A stretch of DNA of 64,000 nt from Bacillota bacterium (lineage in GTDB: Bacteria > Bacillota > SHA-98 > UBA4971): positions 51,500-115,499 of the forward strand of contig JASEJE010000006.1 of assembly GCA_030024085.1 (NCBI GenBank), read 5' to 3'. The notes below the pieces were generated by a model. The model made no database searches and was not told where the DNA came from. It worked only from the letters and a program-made list of their open reading frames with translations. Shown one piece after another: positions 1 through 10,400 of this stretch. Each line of letters starts with the position of its first letter. Position 1 is the first letter of the stretch. The translations under genes were made by a program, and so were the position numbers.

Positions 1-3000
1 AGCTTTCATCCAGTATCTGGTCACCGGAGTCCAGAGGCACTTCCCGGACGTCGGCCGCGAGGTGCTCGGCCTTCTCGAGCAAGGCGGCGTCGCGTCGAGA
101 CAACGCCTGATCGTGGCAGCGCTCGTGAACGGCCTCGCTGAAGCAGTGTCCGGCGCCGGCCTCCTCGTGGTTTTCGACGACTACCATGCCGTCACCGACC
201 CTTCAGTCCATTCTCTCGTTCAGGATTTCGTGCAGCGCGTTCCGGCAGGAGTGCACGTCATCATCGCGAGCCGCGCGAGGCCCCCGCTGGCGTTATCGCG
301 CATGCTTATCACCGGCGAGGCCATCATGATCGGCGTGGACGATCTCAAGTTCACCAGGCCGGAGATCGGGGCATTTCTGGGCCGCAGCTCCAAGGAGGGA
401 GATGACGACCGATTCCTGGAGGCAATCGAACGCTGGACCGCCGGGTGGGCTGCGGCGCTGCGCCTCGCGAGGGAGGCCGGGCCCATACCCCTGGACCGCG
501 GCGGGATGGCGCCACCCTCGGGAACCGGAACGACGACTGAAACGGGGGCTGAACCCAGGACTGAAACAAGGACTGAAACGAGGACCGAGACCAGGGCACT
601 CTTTGCATACATGGCTTCCGAGGTGCTCGAACAGCAACCCGAGGATGTGCGCGAGTTCCTGGTGTCCACGTCGGTTCTCGACGTCCTCACGTCGGAGATG
701 TGCGACCTGCTCCTCGGCCGGTGCGATTCCCGCCGGATTCTGGATTTCCTGGAGAGCCGGGAGCTATTCATCATTCCCCTGGCCGGGCGCGGCAGAGCAT
801 ATCGTTACCACGATCTCTTCCGGAACTTCCTCCAGAACCGCCTGGGCCCGGCGCGGGGCGAGCTTCTTCGCCGGGCGGGGATCATCGCCGAACAGACGGG
901 GGAGTTCGAGCGGGCCGTGGACTATTTCCTTGCAGCGGGATCAGATGCAGACGCGCTGCGGGCCATCAAGGAGGCAGGAAAGGAAGCGCTGCGGTGCGGG
1001 CGCTGGCAGACATGCAGGCGCTGGCTCGAGCGCCTGACGTCCGAGGAGTTGTCGGGCGAGCCGTGGCTCGCCCTGTATCGAGCGGAGATCGAGGCTTACA
1101 GCGGGCGCCTCGACGAGGCCGACGCGTGGGTGAAGACGGCATCCGCGGGATTCGCTGCAAGGGGCGAGGACACGGGCCTTGCCGAAAGCCGGGTGCTCCA
1201 GGCGAGGCTCCTGCGCTGCCATGGTCGGTACATCGAGAGCATGGCCGTGCTGGACCAGGCCTATCCCAAGCTGGCGGCAGCCGCCGCGGCCGGAAGGCGG
1301 TTCGACCTCCCCATGGAGAGATCGCTGAACCTCGTCATGACTGGGCAGCTCGAGGAAGCGGAGGCTCTGCTTCGCAGCGCGCTGGAAGCAGCATGGAGGG
1401 GAGACGACCGCCTCATCGCATGTCGCCTCGCCGAGGGTCTCGGCAACGTTCTGTACATACGGTGCAAATACCGGGAAGCTTTGAAGATGTTCAGGAGGGC
1501 CGCGGAGCTATCGAACGAGTCGCTGCTGCCCGGCTATTACATGCAGGACAGCGCCTGCTGCATCTACTCCGACTGGGGCGAACTCGACCGCGCCCTCGGT
1601 CTCGCCAGGCGCGCCGCGGAGACGAGAGAGGCCCTTGGCCTGGTGGAGGCGCTCCCTTCCGCGTACAACTACCTGGCATGCATCTACATCGAGCTCGGCA
1701 GGTTCGAGCTTGCTGAGGAATACCATCGACGCGCAATCGAGGCCGGCGGGGAGCATTTCTTCCGCACCCTGAATCGCGCCTACCTCGCCCGGTGCATCGG
1801 GCTCCAGGGCCGGTGGTCGGAGGCTGCTGCCATGGCTGAGGAGATACTCGGAGAGGTCCATGGCCAGCAGATCCTGTGCGGCATCTGCCAGGTAGTCAGC
1901 GCGCCGGTCTTCATTCACACCGGTGGCATCAGGAGAGCCGAGACCCTCCTCCAGGAGGCAGTATCAGGACTGGAGCCAGCCGGCAAGAGCCCCCCGTTGT
2001 GCAATGCGTACGGCTTCCTCGGAGGCGTCCTCCTCGCCCAGGGACGAAATGCGGAAGCGCGGCGGTACGTGGAATTGTACATGAACCTTGCCGCCAGGAT
2101 GAACTACCTGCAAAGCCTGCTCATGACCTCCCCCGACCTGTACCTCTTGCTCCTCGGGGAAGCCATCAAGCTCGGGATCGAGGTGCCTTTCGCCCAGCGG
2201 GTGCTCGTACGCCTCGGCCCGCGTTCCATCGGACTCCTTGCTGATCTCGCGAGCCACGACGAGCCAGAGCTGCGCGCGCGGGCGGTCACGCCCCTTGCCG
2301 AAATCGGCGGGCCCCGCGCCGAGGAGATCCTCAGATCGCTCGCAGGTGATACTGCACACCCCGAGGTAAAACAGCTTGCCCTGGCGGCCGTGAGGAGGCG
2401 CTGCGGCGAGTCGTCCGGCGCGTCCGCAGCGGCTCGCCATGGCGCCCCTGCGGACCGGGCCGTCCTCAGCACTCTGCCCGCTACCAGCGCCGCGTCAACA
2501 GCCAGGGCGGGCTCTATCGACGCCACTGCGGGGACAGACACCCCGCTTCACCTGCTCATGCTTGGCCCGTTCCGCGTTATCCGGGATGGCGTGGAGGTTA
2601 CTGCCTCACGCTGGCGCACGACGAAAGCCCGCGACCTCCTGGCCTACCTCGCCCACCGCGCAGGGCCGGTCACAGCCGACAGGATCATCGAGGATCTCTG
2701 GCCGACCAGCCCCCGTGACAGGGCCGCGACCTCGCTCCACAGCACGCTCTACCGCCTGAGGCGCGCTCTGGACCAGGGACCAGTGCCCCGAGGTGAACTC
2801 ATCCTCCGCGGGGGGAGGCGCTACCAACTGCATTCCGGGGGCTTTTCCACCGACAGGCAACGCTTCGAGGACCTCGCAGCCGCATGCCTGGGCGATCAGG
2901 GCGAAACATCCGAGGAGATCGTGGCCGGCCTCGATGAGATGGTTGCGCTCTATCGCGGCGACTACCTGGAGGACCTGGATTACACGTGGGTGGCGGCGGA

Positions 3001-3298
3001 TCAGGAGCGCCTGAGGAGGCTATGCACGGACGCAAGGGTGCGGCTCGGCCGCCATTACCTGAGTCAGCGGGACTGGTCCAAAGCCATAAGGCACCTGGAG
3101 GCCGCGGCCGACTCGAACCCGCTCTCCGAGGAGATATGCTGCCTGCTGATGCGCGCCCATGCGGGCGCGGGAGACCAGCTCGCGGTGCTGAAGTGCTATG
3201 CGACCCTCCAGGCGACGATGGCCGAGGAGCTCGGCCTCGCCCCCTCGCCAGGCGCCAGGGCGCTCGTGTACGAGCTTTGCGGAGGCGAGCCCACGTGA
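1..3298 (+). CDS. MalT/LuxR-type ATPase regulator with C-terminal BTAD (SARP-like) domain, 5'-truncated
   Basis: The frame is open from base 2, so the start and the P-loop part lie left of the window. Visible order: the back half of a STAND/MalT-type NTPase (VVFDDYHAV resembles the Walker-B strand of MalT relatives), a long helical TPR-like region with many A/L/E repeats, a short HEAT-like stretch near nt 2250-2400, then a winged-helix/BTAD module (nt 2540-3290; LLMLGPFRVIRDG, LHSTLYRLRRAL). Proteins of this build are ATP-dependent transcription activators in which the BTAD part binds DNA or contacts RNA polymerase. A run of Thr-Glu-Thr-Arg repeats encoded by a 12-bp tandem interrupts the ATPase region. 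Its target is unknown; it converges on the Hdr/Flx cluster and may be unrelated to it. The GTG at 62 is not the real start. Confidence 0.85.
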   Translation, partial: AFIQYLVTGVQRHFPDVGREVLGLLEQGGVASRQRLIVAALVNGLAEAVSGAGLLVVFDDYHAVTDPSVHSLVQDFVQRVPAGVHVIIASRARPPLALSRMLITGEAIMIGVDDLKFTRPEIGAFLGRSSKEGDDDRFLEAIERWTAGWAAALRLAREAGPIPLDRGGMAPPSGTGTTTETGAEPRTETRTETRTETRALFAYMASEVLEQQPEDVREFLVSTSVLDVLTSEMCDLLLGRCDSRRILDFLESRELFIIPLAGRGRAYRYHDLFRNFLQNRLGPARGELLRRAGIIAEQTGEFERAVDYFLAAGSDADALRAIKEAGKEALRCGRWQTCRRWLERLTSEELSGEPWLALYRAEIEAYSGRLDEADAWVKTASAGFAARGEDTGLAESRVLQARLLRCHGRYIESMAVLDQAYPKLAAAAAAGRRFDLPMERSLNLVMTGQLEEAEALLRSALEAAWRGDDRLIACRLAEGLGNVLYIRCKYREALKMFRRAAELSNESLLPGYYMQDSACCIYSDWGELDRALGLARRAAETREALGLVEALPSAYNYLACIYIELGRFELAEEYHRRAIEAGGEHFFRTLNRAYLARCIGLQGRWSEAAAMAEEILGEVHGQQILCGICQVVSAPVFIHTGGIRRAETLLQEAVSGLEPAGKSPPLCNAYGFLGGVLLAQGRNAEARRYVELYMNLAARMNYLQSLLMTSPDLYLLLLGEAIKLGIEVPFAQRVLVRLGPRSIGLLADLASHDEPELRARAVTPLAEIGGPRAEEILRSLAGDTAHPEVKQLALAAVRRRCGESSGASAAARHGAPADRAVLSTLPATSAASTARAGSIDATAGTDTPLHLLMLGPFRVIRDGVEVTASRWRTTKARDLLAYLAHRAGPVTADRIIEDLWPTSPRDRAATSLHSTLYRLRRALDQGPVPRGELILRGGRRYQLHSGGFSTDRQRFEDLAAACLGDQGETSEEIVAGLDEMVALYRGDYLEDLDYTWVAADQERLRRLCTDARVRLGRHYLSQRDWSKAIRHLEAAADSNPLSEEICCLLMRAHAGAGDQLAVLKCYATLQATMAEELGLAPSPGARALVYELCGGEPT
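557..597 (+). repeat. 12-bp tandem repeat coding a TETR-type peptide
   Basis: Units of the form GGACTGAAACNA repeat about three and a half times in frame and give repeated Thr-Glu-Thr-Arg residues inside the regulator. Confidence 0.75.
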
Positions 3299-3409
3299 CC
3301 ACCGCGCGGCCGGCACCCCTGCGGCTTCGTGGCGGCCCGAACAGTGGGATCTGTCATGGTATACCCTCCCGCATGTCCTGATCGTCACGCGCGCCAGCAG
3401 CGCCCGGCG

Positions 3410-4276
3410 TCAGTATTCCTGCGGCATGTCCAGAAGCTGCTTGTGGGTGAACACCGGGCCGTCGCGGCAGACGTACTTGCCGCCGATGTTGCACCGGCCG
3501 CACTTCCCGACGCCGCATTTCATGCGCATCTCGAGGGTGGTGACCACTTGCTCGGGTGCGAATCCGAGCTCAGTCAGGGTGGAGAGGACGAACTTGATCA
3601 TGATGGGCGGCCCGCACGTCACTGCAATCGCACCCTCCGGGCGGGGAGCGACCTCCTTCAGCACAGCCGGCACGAACCCGACGCGGCCGGACCACGCTGC
3701 CTCAGGGCGGTCGATGGTGACGACCTGGTCGATGTCGGCCCTTGCGCCCCACCGCTCGAGCTCGGCTTTGAAGACCAGGTCGCCGGAGCTTCTCGCGCCG
3801 TAGATGATCTGCACCCGCCCGAACTCGCCCCTGTGTTCGTCGGAGAGGACGTAGTTGATGAGCGAGCGGAGCGGCGCAAGCCCGATCCCGCCGCCTATGA
3901 AGATGATGTCCTTGCCCTGCATGTCGGCGACGGGGAATGTGTTGCCGTAGGGGCCTCTCACGCCAATGACGGTGCCTTCGGCTGAGTAGTGGAGGGCCGT
4001 CGTGACCCGGCCCATTTTCTTCACGCTGAACTCGAGATACCCCTGCTGGGTCGGGGACGACGTGATCGAGATTGGCGCCTCCCCCACGCCGAACACTGAC
4101 ACCTCGGCGAACTGCCCGGGCATGTACCGGAACCTTTCCCACGCAGACGGGTCGCGGAACTCCACGCGGAAGGTCTTGACGTCGTTCGCCTCGGTCTCCC
4201 GTGTGATCTGCGTTATCATGGCAAGGTACGGCACGTAGGGGTTCACACCGGCATCGCGTATCGTCGCCTGGCCCAT
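3410..4276 (-). CDS. flxA: FlxA-like FAD/NAD(P)-binding oxidoreductase
   Basis: A 288-residue protein of the ferredoxin:NADP reductase/PyrK/AsrB superfamily. It shows the FAD-contact loop EAPISITSS (66-74), the NAD-site glycine loop GGGIGLAPL (128-136) and a C-terminal four-cysteine motif (C254, C259, C262, C270) that in relatives binds [2Fe-2S]. In FlxABCD-HdrABC complexes this subunit takes a hydride from NADH and passes electrons through FlxB/C and FlxD to the HdrA flavin. The start ATG follows GGGAGGATG. It is the last gene of the minus-strand cluster, 268 bp after flxB. Hydrogenase gamma and AsrB subunits look alike; the FlxBCD/Hdr neighbours favour FlxA. Confidence 0.88.
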   Translation of the reverse strand: MGQATIRDAGVNPYVPYLAMITQITRETEANDVKTFRVEFRDPSAWERFRYMPGQFAEVSVFGVGEAPISITSSPTQQGYLEFSVKKMGRVTTALHYSAEGTVIGVRGPYGNTFPVADMQGKDIIFIGGGIGLAPLRSLINYVLSDEHRGEFGRVQIIYGARSSGDLVFKAELERWGARADIDQVVTIDRPEAAWSGRVGFVPAVLKEVAPRPEGAIAVTCGPPIMIKFVLSTLTELGFAPEQVVTTLEMRMKCGVGKCGRCNIGGKYVCRDGPVFTHKQLLDMPQEY

Positions 4277-4544
4277 GGGTTCATCCTCCCAGATCCTCGC
4301 GTGCTGCGGCCAGACGTGCTACGATCTGGCCCGACGCGTTGTTCCTTTCCGTCGTCGCCCTGACAGACCGCCAGAACCGCTCTTCGGTTCTCTTCACTCC
4401 TCGCAGCGTTTGCACACCCGCTTGTCAACCTGCGGTTCATTAAACGCGTGAAATCCAACCATTTCCACCCTTTCCAGATCTGGGCCACGCAACCACCCTG
4501 GCCCGTATCAAAGGGGCGAGCAGCGGCACACGCGGCACGTGGCC

Positions 4545-5135
4545 TCACAGCGCAGCAAAGGTCTCAAGGACCTTGCGCACATCGAGGTTAGCAGGGCAGT
4601 TCTCGACGCAGCGACCACATCCCACGCACGCCACGCGCCCGTTGTTCTCGACGAAGTAATTGAACTTGTGCATGATCCTCTGCCTGAACCTCTCCTTGCG
4701 GGACGGGCGCGGGTTGTGGCCCGAAGCGTGCAGCGTGAAGAGGGGAAACATGCACGAGTCCCAGTTGCGCACGCGCTCCCCGCCCGCCCTCGTCGCCTCG
4801 TCGCCGATGTCGAAGCAGTGGCAGGTCGGGCAGAGATACGTGCATACCGCGCAGCCCAGGCATTTCCGGTGGATGTCGTCCCACGTGGCGTCATCGAACG
4901 CACCTGCCAGCTTCGACGCCGCCGCGTCCACCGGAACGTCGCCGGCCATGCGCCCCACGGCCCTCGCTTCGGCCTCTCGCGCGGCCGCGAGGTCCGCATC
5001 CCCGGCCTCCCGGACAGCGTCGAAGCCGCAAAGGAGCTTCTCCCCCTTCGCAGACAGAGGCCTCACGAGATAGGCTTCGCCCGCCTCGGCAAACATGAGG
5101 TCCGACCCCGTCTCGTCGAACGGGCCACCGCCCAC
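4545..5135 (-). CDS. flxB: FlxB-like 4Fe-4S protein, C-terminal part of a broken frame
   Basis: C-terminal portion of an anaerobic-sulfite-reductase-A-like protein. It begins in the family motif (GGGPFDETGSD) and carries two [4Fe-4S] sites, CLGCAVCTYLCPTCHC and CVGCGRCVENCP. It is in the same frame as the 5181-5570 piece but is separated from it by a TGA at 5181-5183. The residues just before this piece (CSEPGVACFCTSVG, read through without a start) are conserved family sequence, so the GTG at 5135 is an arbitrary start inside what should be one protein. FlxB would relay electrons between FlxA and FlxC. Confidence 0.7.
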   Translation of the reverse strand: MGGGPFDETGSDLMFAEAGEAYLVRPLSAKGEKLLCGFDAVREAGDADLAAAREAEARAVGRMAGDVPVDAAASKLAGAFDDATWDDIHRKCLGCAVCTYLCPTCHCFDIGDEATRAGGERVRNWDSCMFPLFTLHASGHNPRPSRKERFRQRIMHKFNYFVENNGRVACVGCGRCVENCPANLDVRKVLETFAAL

Positions 5136-5180
5136 AGACGTGCAGAAGCATGCGACGCCCGGCTCGGAGCACCGCGGTGG

Positions 5181-5570
5181 TCACGTTCGCGTGCTCCGCC
5201 GCCGGCTGACGTAGTACGGGTCCTTGTAGTCGTCGGCATCGAACACGAGATCCAGAAGAGTCAGGCTCCGCGCATCGCACGGCCGCACCCCGAAGGCGAC
5301 CTGCGTGACCTCGTCCGCCGGCGCAGCGCTGGCCGCGACCTCCACCTTCCCGCCCGCATCGAAGGCAAAGAGCACCTCTTCCTGCGGGAAGAACATCTCC
5401 TTCAGCGGCCTCTTCGAAAGGACCGGGACACTCTCCAGGTCCCCGGACCCCCGGATATCATCCGCGCCAGCCGCGGCGAACCGCGTCACGCCTCCCTCAT
5501 CGATGGGAGCAAGGACGGTATATGAGGCCGCCAGATGCCTCATAAATGCGCCGAGGTCTCGCTTGTTCAT
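5181..5570 (-). CDS. flxB: FlxB-like protein, N-terminal part ending at an in-frame TGA
   Basis: N-terminal half of the AsrA/FlxB-like protein. ATG at 5570 (MNKRDLGAF) follows GGAAAGG. It contains the typical GVRPCDARSLTLLDLVF segment and runs up to DPYYVSRR before ending at TGA. Just before the stop, the neighbouring frame reads EHANVTTA, which looks like family sequence, while the original frame resumes with CSEPGVACFC about 8 codons later. That pattern implies two compensating small indels in a GC-rich run (GGCGGCGG) rather than a true stop. It could be an assembly error or real decay. See findings. Confidence 0.65.
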   Translation of the reverse strand: MNKRDLGAFMRHLAASYTVLAPIDEGGVTRFAAAGADDIRGSGDLESVPVLSKRPLKEMFFPQEEVLFAFDAGGKVEVAASAAPADEVTQVAFGVRPCDARSLTLLDLVFDADDYKDPYYVSRRRSTRT

Positions 5571-5840
5571 CACAAGGGCCTTTCCGGATCCGCGCTCTCC
5601 CACGCCTCGTTCACCTCAGGAGCACCAGATTGCGCTCGTGGCGCTGTTTGCGCTCTGTAAGAATCCACATTGACCAAGATAGCCGACGTGCTCCGCAGCT
5701 GTTCTGCGACTGCTCCGCGATACGCCGCCGTGCATGCGTTCGGACGCCGGGTTCATGAGCTCGTCGCCGCCGCGCCGCGCCCGCAAGCGGCAGCCCCATG
5801 CTTCGCCGCCATGCGCTCAAGGAGTCGCAGCGTCGGGCGC

Positions 5841-6827
5841 CTAGAGGATGAAGTCGTCAGGATCCTCACGCCTGTATGTGGCGAGCACCGGCACGGCCTC
5901 GAGGTCCGTCCCCGGCTCGTGGCCGAAGAACTCGAGCGCATCCTTCTCCATACGCTTCGCGAGAAGCCGCAGATCGATCCCCGCTGGGCACGCCCTCCTG
6001 CACGCGCCGCAGTCCACGCACCGCCCCGCGGTGTGCAGCACGCGGCCCAGATGGAACACCATCTTGTCCGACAGGTCCCGCCACCTGCCCACCCATTTGG
6101 GGCTCTGGCGGTCAACGAAGCACTCGGGACAGTAGCAGAGCGGGCAGGCCTGCCTGCACGCATAGCACTCGATGCAGCGCTCGATCTCGCGGGCAAAGTA
6201 CGCGGACCGCTCCTCGGCGCTCCGATCTGCGAACTCTTCCACATGGGCGAAACCCGTCTCCCGGGGGCAAGCTTCCCGCGCCCATCCGTCTTCGCCTGCC
6301 AGGAAGTCGTGAATGACCGGCACGGGATGGGTGCACGTTGCGCAGGCGGGCGACAGGACGTCCTCCACCGGGACGGCCTTCTCGAAGCCCTCGCCTCGCA
6401 CCACGATGACATCCCCGGCCGCGCCCACGACTGCGCTCCGAACGACCATCCCCTCGCCCACGGCCGCCGCCAGCCTACGGCGGTCGATCACGCCCCGGCA
6501 GGGCACGCCCACTATCTTCACCTGCTCGCGGGTTATCTGCTTCTCGATGATGAGGTTCACGAGCGTGCGCACGTCGCAGCCCTTCACCACCACGCCCACC
6601 CGGCCCTTGAACTTCGGCAGGTAGGTGGCGAGGTTGTTCTCGCACGCCCGGCCCCATACGAGGCGCGAGACATCGTCGGGCCTCGTGATGAACGCCGGAG
6701 TGGTGCGAAGGGGAAGCGACCCTTCCTCGTACCCGATGAAGACGTCCACCTCGCCCCTTTCAAGGAGGTCGCGGGCGATGTCCCTCAGACGCTGCGTTAT
6801 CTCCGCTCTCGAGTCCCCGGTCACCAT
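5841..6827 (-). CDS. flxC: FlxC-like 4Fe-4S electron-transfer protein
   Basis: A 328-residue soluble protein. The N-terminal 200 residues resemble coenzyme F420 hydrogenase beta-type proteins, with single cysteines (KGCDVR, PCRG, CATC 162-165) that may bind a further cluster. They are followed by two [4Fe-4S] motifs at C218-C221-C224-C228 and C270-C273-C276-C280. In the flx-hdr clusters this subunit bridges FlxA/B and the MvhD-like FlxD. Its ATG directly follows the stop of the upstream flxD gene with no gap, so the two are surely cotranscribed. A 237-bp space follows before flxB. Confidence 0.82.
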   Translation of the reverse strand: MVTGDSRAEITQRLRDIARDLLERGEVDVFIGYEEGSLPLRTTPAFITRPDDVSRLVWGRACENNLATYLPKFKGRVGVVVKGCDVRTLVNLIIEKQITREQVKIVGVPCRGVIDRRRLAAAVGEGMVVRSAVVGAAGDVIVVRGEGFEKAVPVEDVLSPACATCTHPVPVIHDFLAGEDGWAREACPRETGFAHVEEFADRSAEERSAYFAREIERCIECYACRQACPLCYCPECFVDRQSPKWVGRWRDLSDKMVFHLGRVLHTAGRCVDCGACRRACPAGIDLRLLAKRMEKDALEFFGHEPGTDLEAVPVLATYRREDPDDFIL

Positions 6828-7448
6828 CTACCTCTGCCTCTCCTTCACAAGCCTCGTGGGTTTGCCGAGCGCCCTCACGCTTTCTGTCACCCGCTTCACC
6901 ACGTCGGCAAACTTCTCACCCTCCGCGGCGGAAACCCACGAGAAATGGACGCGGCCCTTCTCGATCCCGAAGAAATCGAGGAGGTCGGCGAGGAGCGCGA
7001 ATTTCCGCCTGGCAAGGTAGTTGCCGGCTATGTAGTGACAGTCGCCGGGATGGCACCCGGAGACGAGCACGCCGTCGGCACCTCGCTGCAGGCACTTCAG
7101 GATAAGGAGCGGGTCCACCCGGCCCGAGCAGGGCACCCGGATCACGCGCACGTTCGGCGGGTACTGGATGCGGCTCGTCCCTGCGAGGTCAGCGCCGGCA
7201 TACGAGCACCAGTTGCATAGAAATGCCACGATCTTCGGCTCCCAGGCGCCGCCCGCCCGGTCGGCCATGACCTCAACCGCTGCTTTAGCGGGAGCGCAGG
7301 CATCGGGCCGAGCGGCGGCACCGCCGGTCCCGACGCAGGGCCCCGCGGCACCCGCGCCGGTCTCCTCGGCCTCGGCTGCGGGCCCACCGTGCGGTCCCGC
7401 CATGCACTGGCACGGGTTCAGTCGGTCGGGATGCTCCGGATGTTCCAT
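6828..7448 (-). CDS. flxD: MvhD/FlxD-like [2Fe-2S] hydrogenase iron-sulfur subunit
   Basis: MvhD family (F420-non-reducing hydrogenase delta). The conserved core starts at AFLCNWCSYAGADLAGTSR and includes PCSGRVDP and SGCHPGDCHYIAGN, giving the five cysteines used for the [2Fe-2S] centre. The protein passes electrons to the flavin of HdrA; here the HdrA partner is the double-length protein immediately upstream. The frame is open to 7592, overlapping hdrA. The ATG at 7448 is chosen, giving an unusual Ala/Gly/Pro-rich leader of about 60 residues. An ATG at 7268 just before the core is an alternative and no clear ribosome site decides. Confidence 0.82.
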   Translation of the reverse strand: MEHPEHPDRLNPCQCMAGPHGGPAAEAEETGAGAAGPCVGTGGAAARPDACAPAKAAVEVMADRAGGAWEPKIVAFLCNWCSYAGADLAGTSRIQYPPNVRVIRVPCSGRVDPLLILKCLQRGADGVLVSGCHPGDCHYIAGNYLARRKFALLADLLDFFGIEKGRVHFSWVSAAEGEKFADVVKRVTESVRALGKPTRLVKERQR

Positions 7449-7486
7449 GACGTGCCCGGCGGACTGCCACGTGGAATGTTCAGCCT

Positions 7487-10400
7487 TCAGCACAGGGCGC
7501 TCACCTCCGCCAGGATCTCCTCCTCCGTGAACCCTTTGAGCGTGAGGGCACCGCACCGGCATGTGGCGGCGCACAGGCCGCAACCCTTGCACAGCGCGGA
7601 GTTCACCTTCGCCACGTTATCCTTGGGGTCGATGTCGAGCGCCTTGTACTGGCACGCCTCGACGCACAGCCCGCAGCCTGTGCACCTCGTCTTCATTACC
7701 TCGGACTTTATGCCCTCGGTGGCGATGGTCCCGCTCGCCAGCACAGTGCACGCCCTCGCCACCGCCGCGTGGGCCTGGGCGATGGTCTCGTCGATGGTCT
7801 TCGGGGCGTGCGCAAGCCCGGCGAGGAACACTCCCTCAGTGGCGAAGTCCACGGGGCGCAGCTTCATGTGGGCCTCCAGGAAGAACCCGGACTCATCCAG
7901 CGGCACCTTGAGCATCTGAGCGACCTTCTTGTTGCCCTCGTTCGGCGCGATCCCGGCGCTGAGCACCACGATGTCGGCAGGGATGGCGAGCCGTTCGTCG
8001 AGGAGCGTATCGGTCACTTCGACCACGAGCCATCCGCTTCCACCGTCGCCATCGTCGCTGCTGGTGCAGGCACTGTAAGCATCGGCGCAGCCGGCTCCGC
8101 GTCTTGCCCCCGCGCCATCGTCGCTCCGCGACACCACAGGCATCTGCCCCTCGGGATACCTCACGAACACGACGCCCCGGCGCCTGGCTTCCTCGAAGTA
8201 GGCCTCCCTCGCGCCGTAGGTACGGATGTCCCGGTAAAGGATGTATACGTCGGCGTCGGGGTCCGCCTCCTTCAGGCGGATGGCGTTCTTCACAGCCTCG
8301 CTGCAGCATACGCGGCTGCAGTAGTCGTGCTCATCATCGCGCGACCCGACGCACTGGATCATCACCACGGACCGGCCCCGCCGTAGGCCCGGGCCCAGGC
8401 CGCCCCGTGCTTCCGTCGCCTTCCCCTTCCCCTGCCCCCGCCTCTGCTCCTGCTCCTGCTCCTGCCCGGGCCAGACCCCGGATGCCAGACGCGCCTCCAG
8501 CTCGGACTGGGTCATCACGCCCGGATGCTCGCCGTACAGGAAGCCCGAAGGCCGGAACTCCGACGCACCCGTCGCCACGATGACCACGCCGTGCTCGAAC
8601 TCCACCTCGCAGATGGCCCCGGCCTCGCCGTTTCCCCGGCTCCGGTCGAGGACGCGCGATCGGAAGTTCCCGAGGTAACCTGCGATCTCCTTCACCTCTG
8701 ATGACGTGTGCACCTCGATGAGGGGGTTCGACATAACCCGGCTCACAAGCTCCCGCAGGTATGCCTGGACGTCGTCGCCGCCCAGGGTGAAATGGATCTT
8801 GCGCAGATGCCCGCCAAGCTCCGGCCCGGCCTCCACCAGGTACGCCTGGAATCCCTGCTCTGCAAGGTCCAGCGCCGCAATCATGCCGGCAAGCCCGCCG
8901 CCGATGACAAGGCCCGATCTCTTCACCTCGATGGGCAGCCGCTCCAGCGGTTCCAATAGCGCCGCCTTGGCCACAGCCGCGCGCACCAGATCGTTCGCCT
9001 TCTCCGTGGCCTTCTCCGGCTCATACATGTGCACCCACGAGCACTGGTCGCGGATGTTCGCCATCGCGAAGAGGTAATGGTTCAGCCCGGCTTCGCGGAT
9101 GGTCTCCTGGAAGAGCGGCTCGTGTGTGCGCGGCGTGCACGACGCCACCACGACCCTCGTGAGCCCGTGCTCCTCGATTTTCTCCTGGATGCGTTTCTGG
9201 GTGTCCTGTGAGCAGGTATAGAGGTTGCGCTCGGCATAGACCACGTTCGGGAGGGTCTTCGCGTACTCCACCACCGCAGGGACGTCGACGACCCCGCCGA
9301 TGTTGATGCCGCAGTGGCAGATGAACACGCCTACCCGCGGCCCGACGCCGCGAAGATCCTTCTCCGGCGGGTAGGTCTTTTCGCGGATGAGCGTCCCGCG
9401 AGCGCTCCCGAGGAGCGCCCCCGCCGCCCCCGCGGCGCCGCTCGCCTGCGTCACGGTTTCGGGGATGTCCTTCGGGCCCTGCATGGCGCCGCAAACGAAA
9501 ACCCCCGGCCGCGTCGTGGCGAGCGGGTCGAGCGTGCCCGTCCTCGCGAAACCGTTCTCGTCAAGCTGTATCCCAAGCACGTCCGCAAACCGCCCCGCGT
9601 CCTCAGGAGGCTCGAGCCCCACGGACAGCACCACGAGGTCGAACTCCTCCTTCACGACGCCGCCGTCCTCGGACTCGAACGACACGATGAGGTTGTGGGT
9701 CGCGGGCACCTCGGCGACCTCCGCCACCCGGGTGCGCACGTACCTCACGCCGTATTCCTGCTTCGCCCTCTCCACGTAGGCGTCGAAGCCCTTGCCGTAA
9801 GACCGCATATCCATGTAGAAGATGGTCGGCTGGACACCCGGCGCGTGCTCCTTGGCGATCACGGCCTCTTTCGTTGCGTACATGCAGCATACCGACGAGC
9901 AGTAGCGCCCGCCATGCGCCCGGTCGCGCGAGCCGACGCACTGTATGAAGGCTATCTTCTGAGGGATGTCGCCGTCGGACGGGCGCAGCACGCGCCCCTC
10001 ATAAGGTCCTGACGCGCTCAGGATCCTCTCGAACTCCATGCTGGTGACAACGTTCGGGTACCTGCCGTAGCCGTACTCCCGGCGAACCGACGGGTCGAAC
10101 GCCCGAAACCCCGGAGCGAGCACGACCGCGCCCACGGAGAGCTTTCGTTCGCGGGGCGTGTCGTCGTAGCGGATTGCGCCTGCAAGGCACATGTTCTCGC
10201 ACAGGCCACACCCCACGCACGTGTCGCGGTCTATGACGTAAGCAAGCGGCACCGCCTGCGGGTAGTCTATATAGATGGACGGCCGCTTGCCGAGGCCCGC
10301 GTTGAACGTATCCCGCGCCGCCCCCACCGGGCAGTGTTGCGCGCACACGCCGCACCCGGTGCACTTTTCAGGGTCCACGTAGCGTGGCCTGTTCACCACG

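Noticed and set aside
5181..5183. TGA in flxB as a selenocysteine codon
   Set aside because: Residues around it in that frame do not match the family, no SECIS-like hairpin was evident, and a frame slip explains the pattern better.
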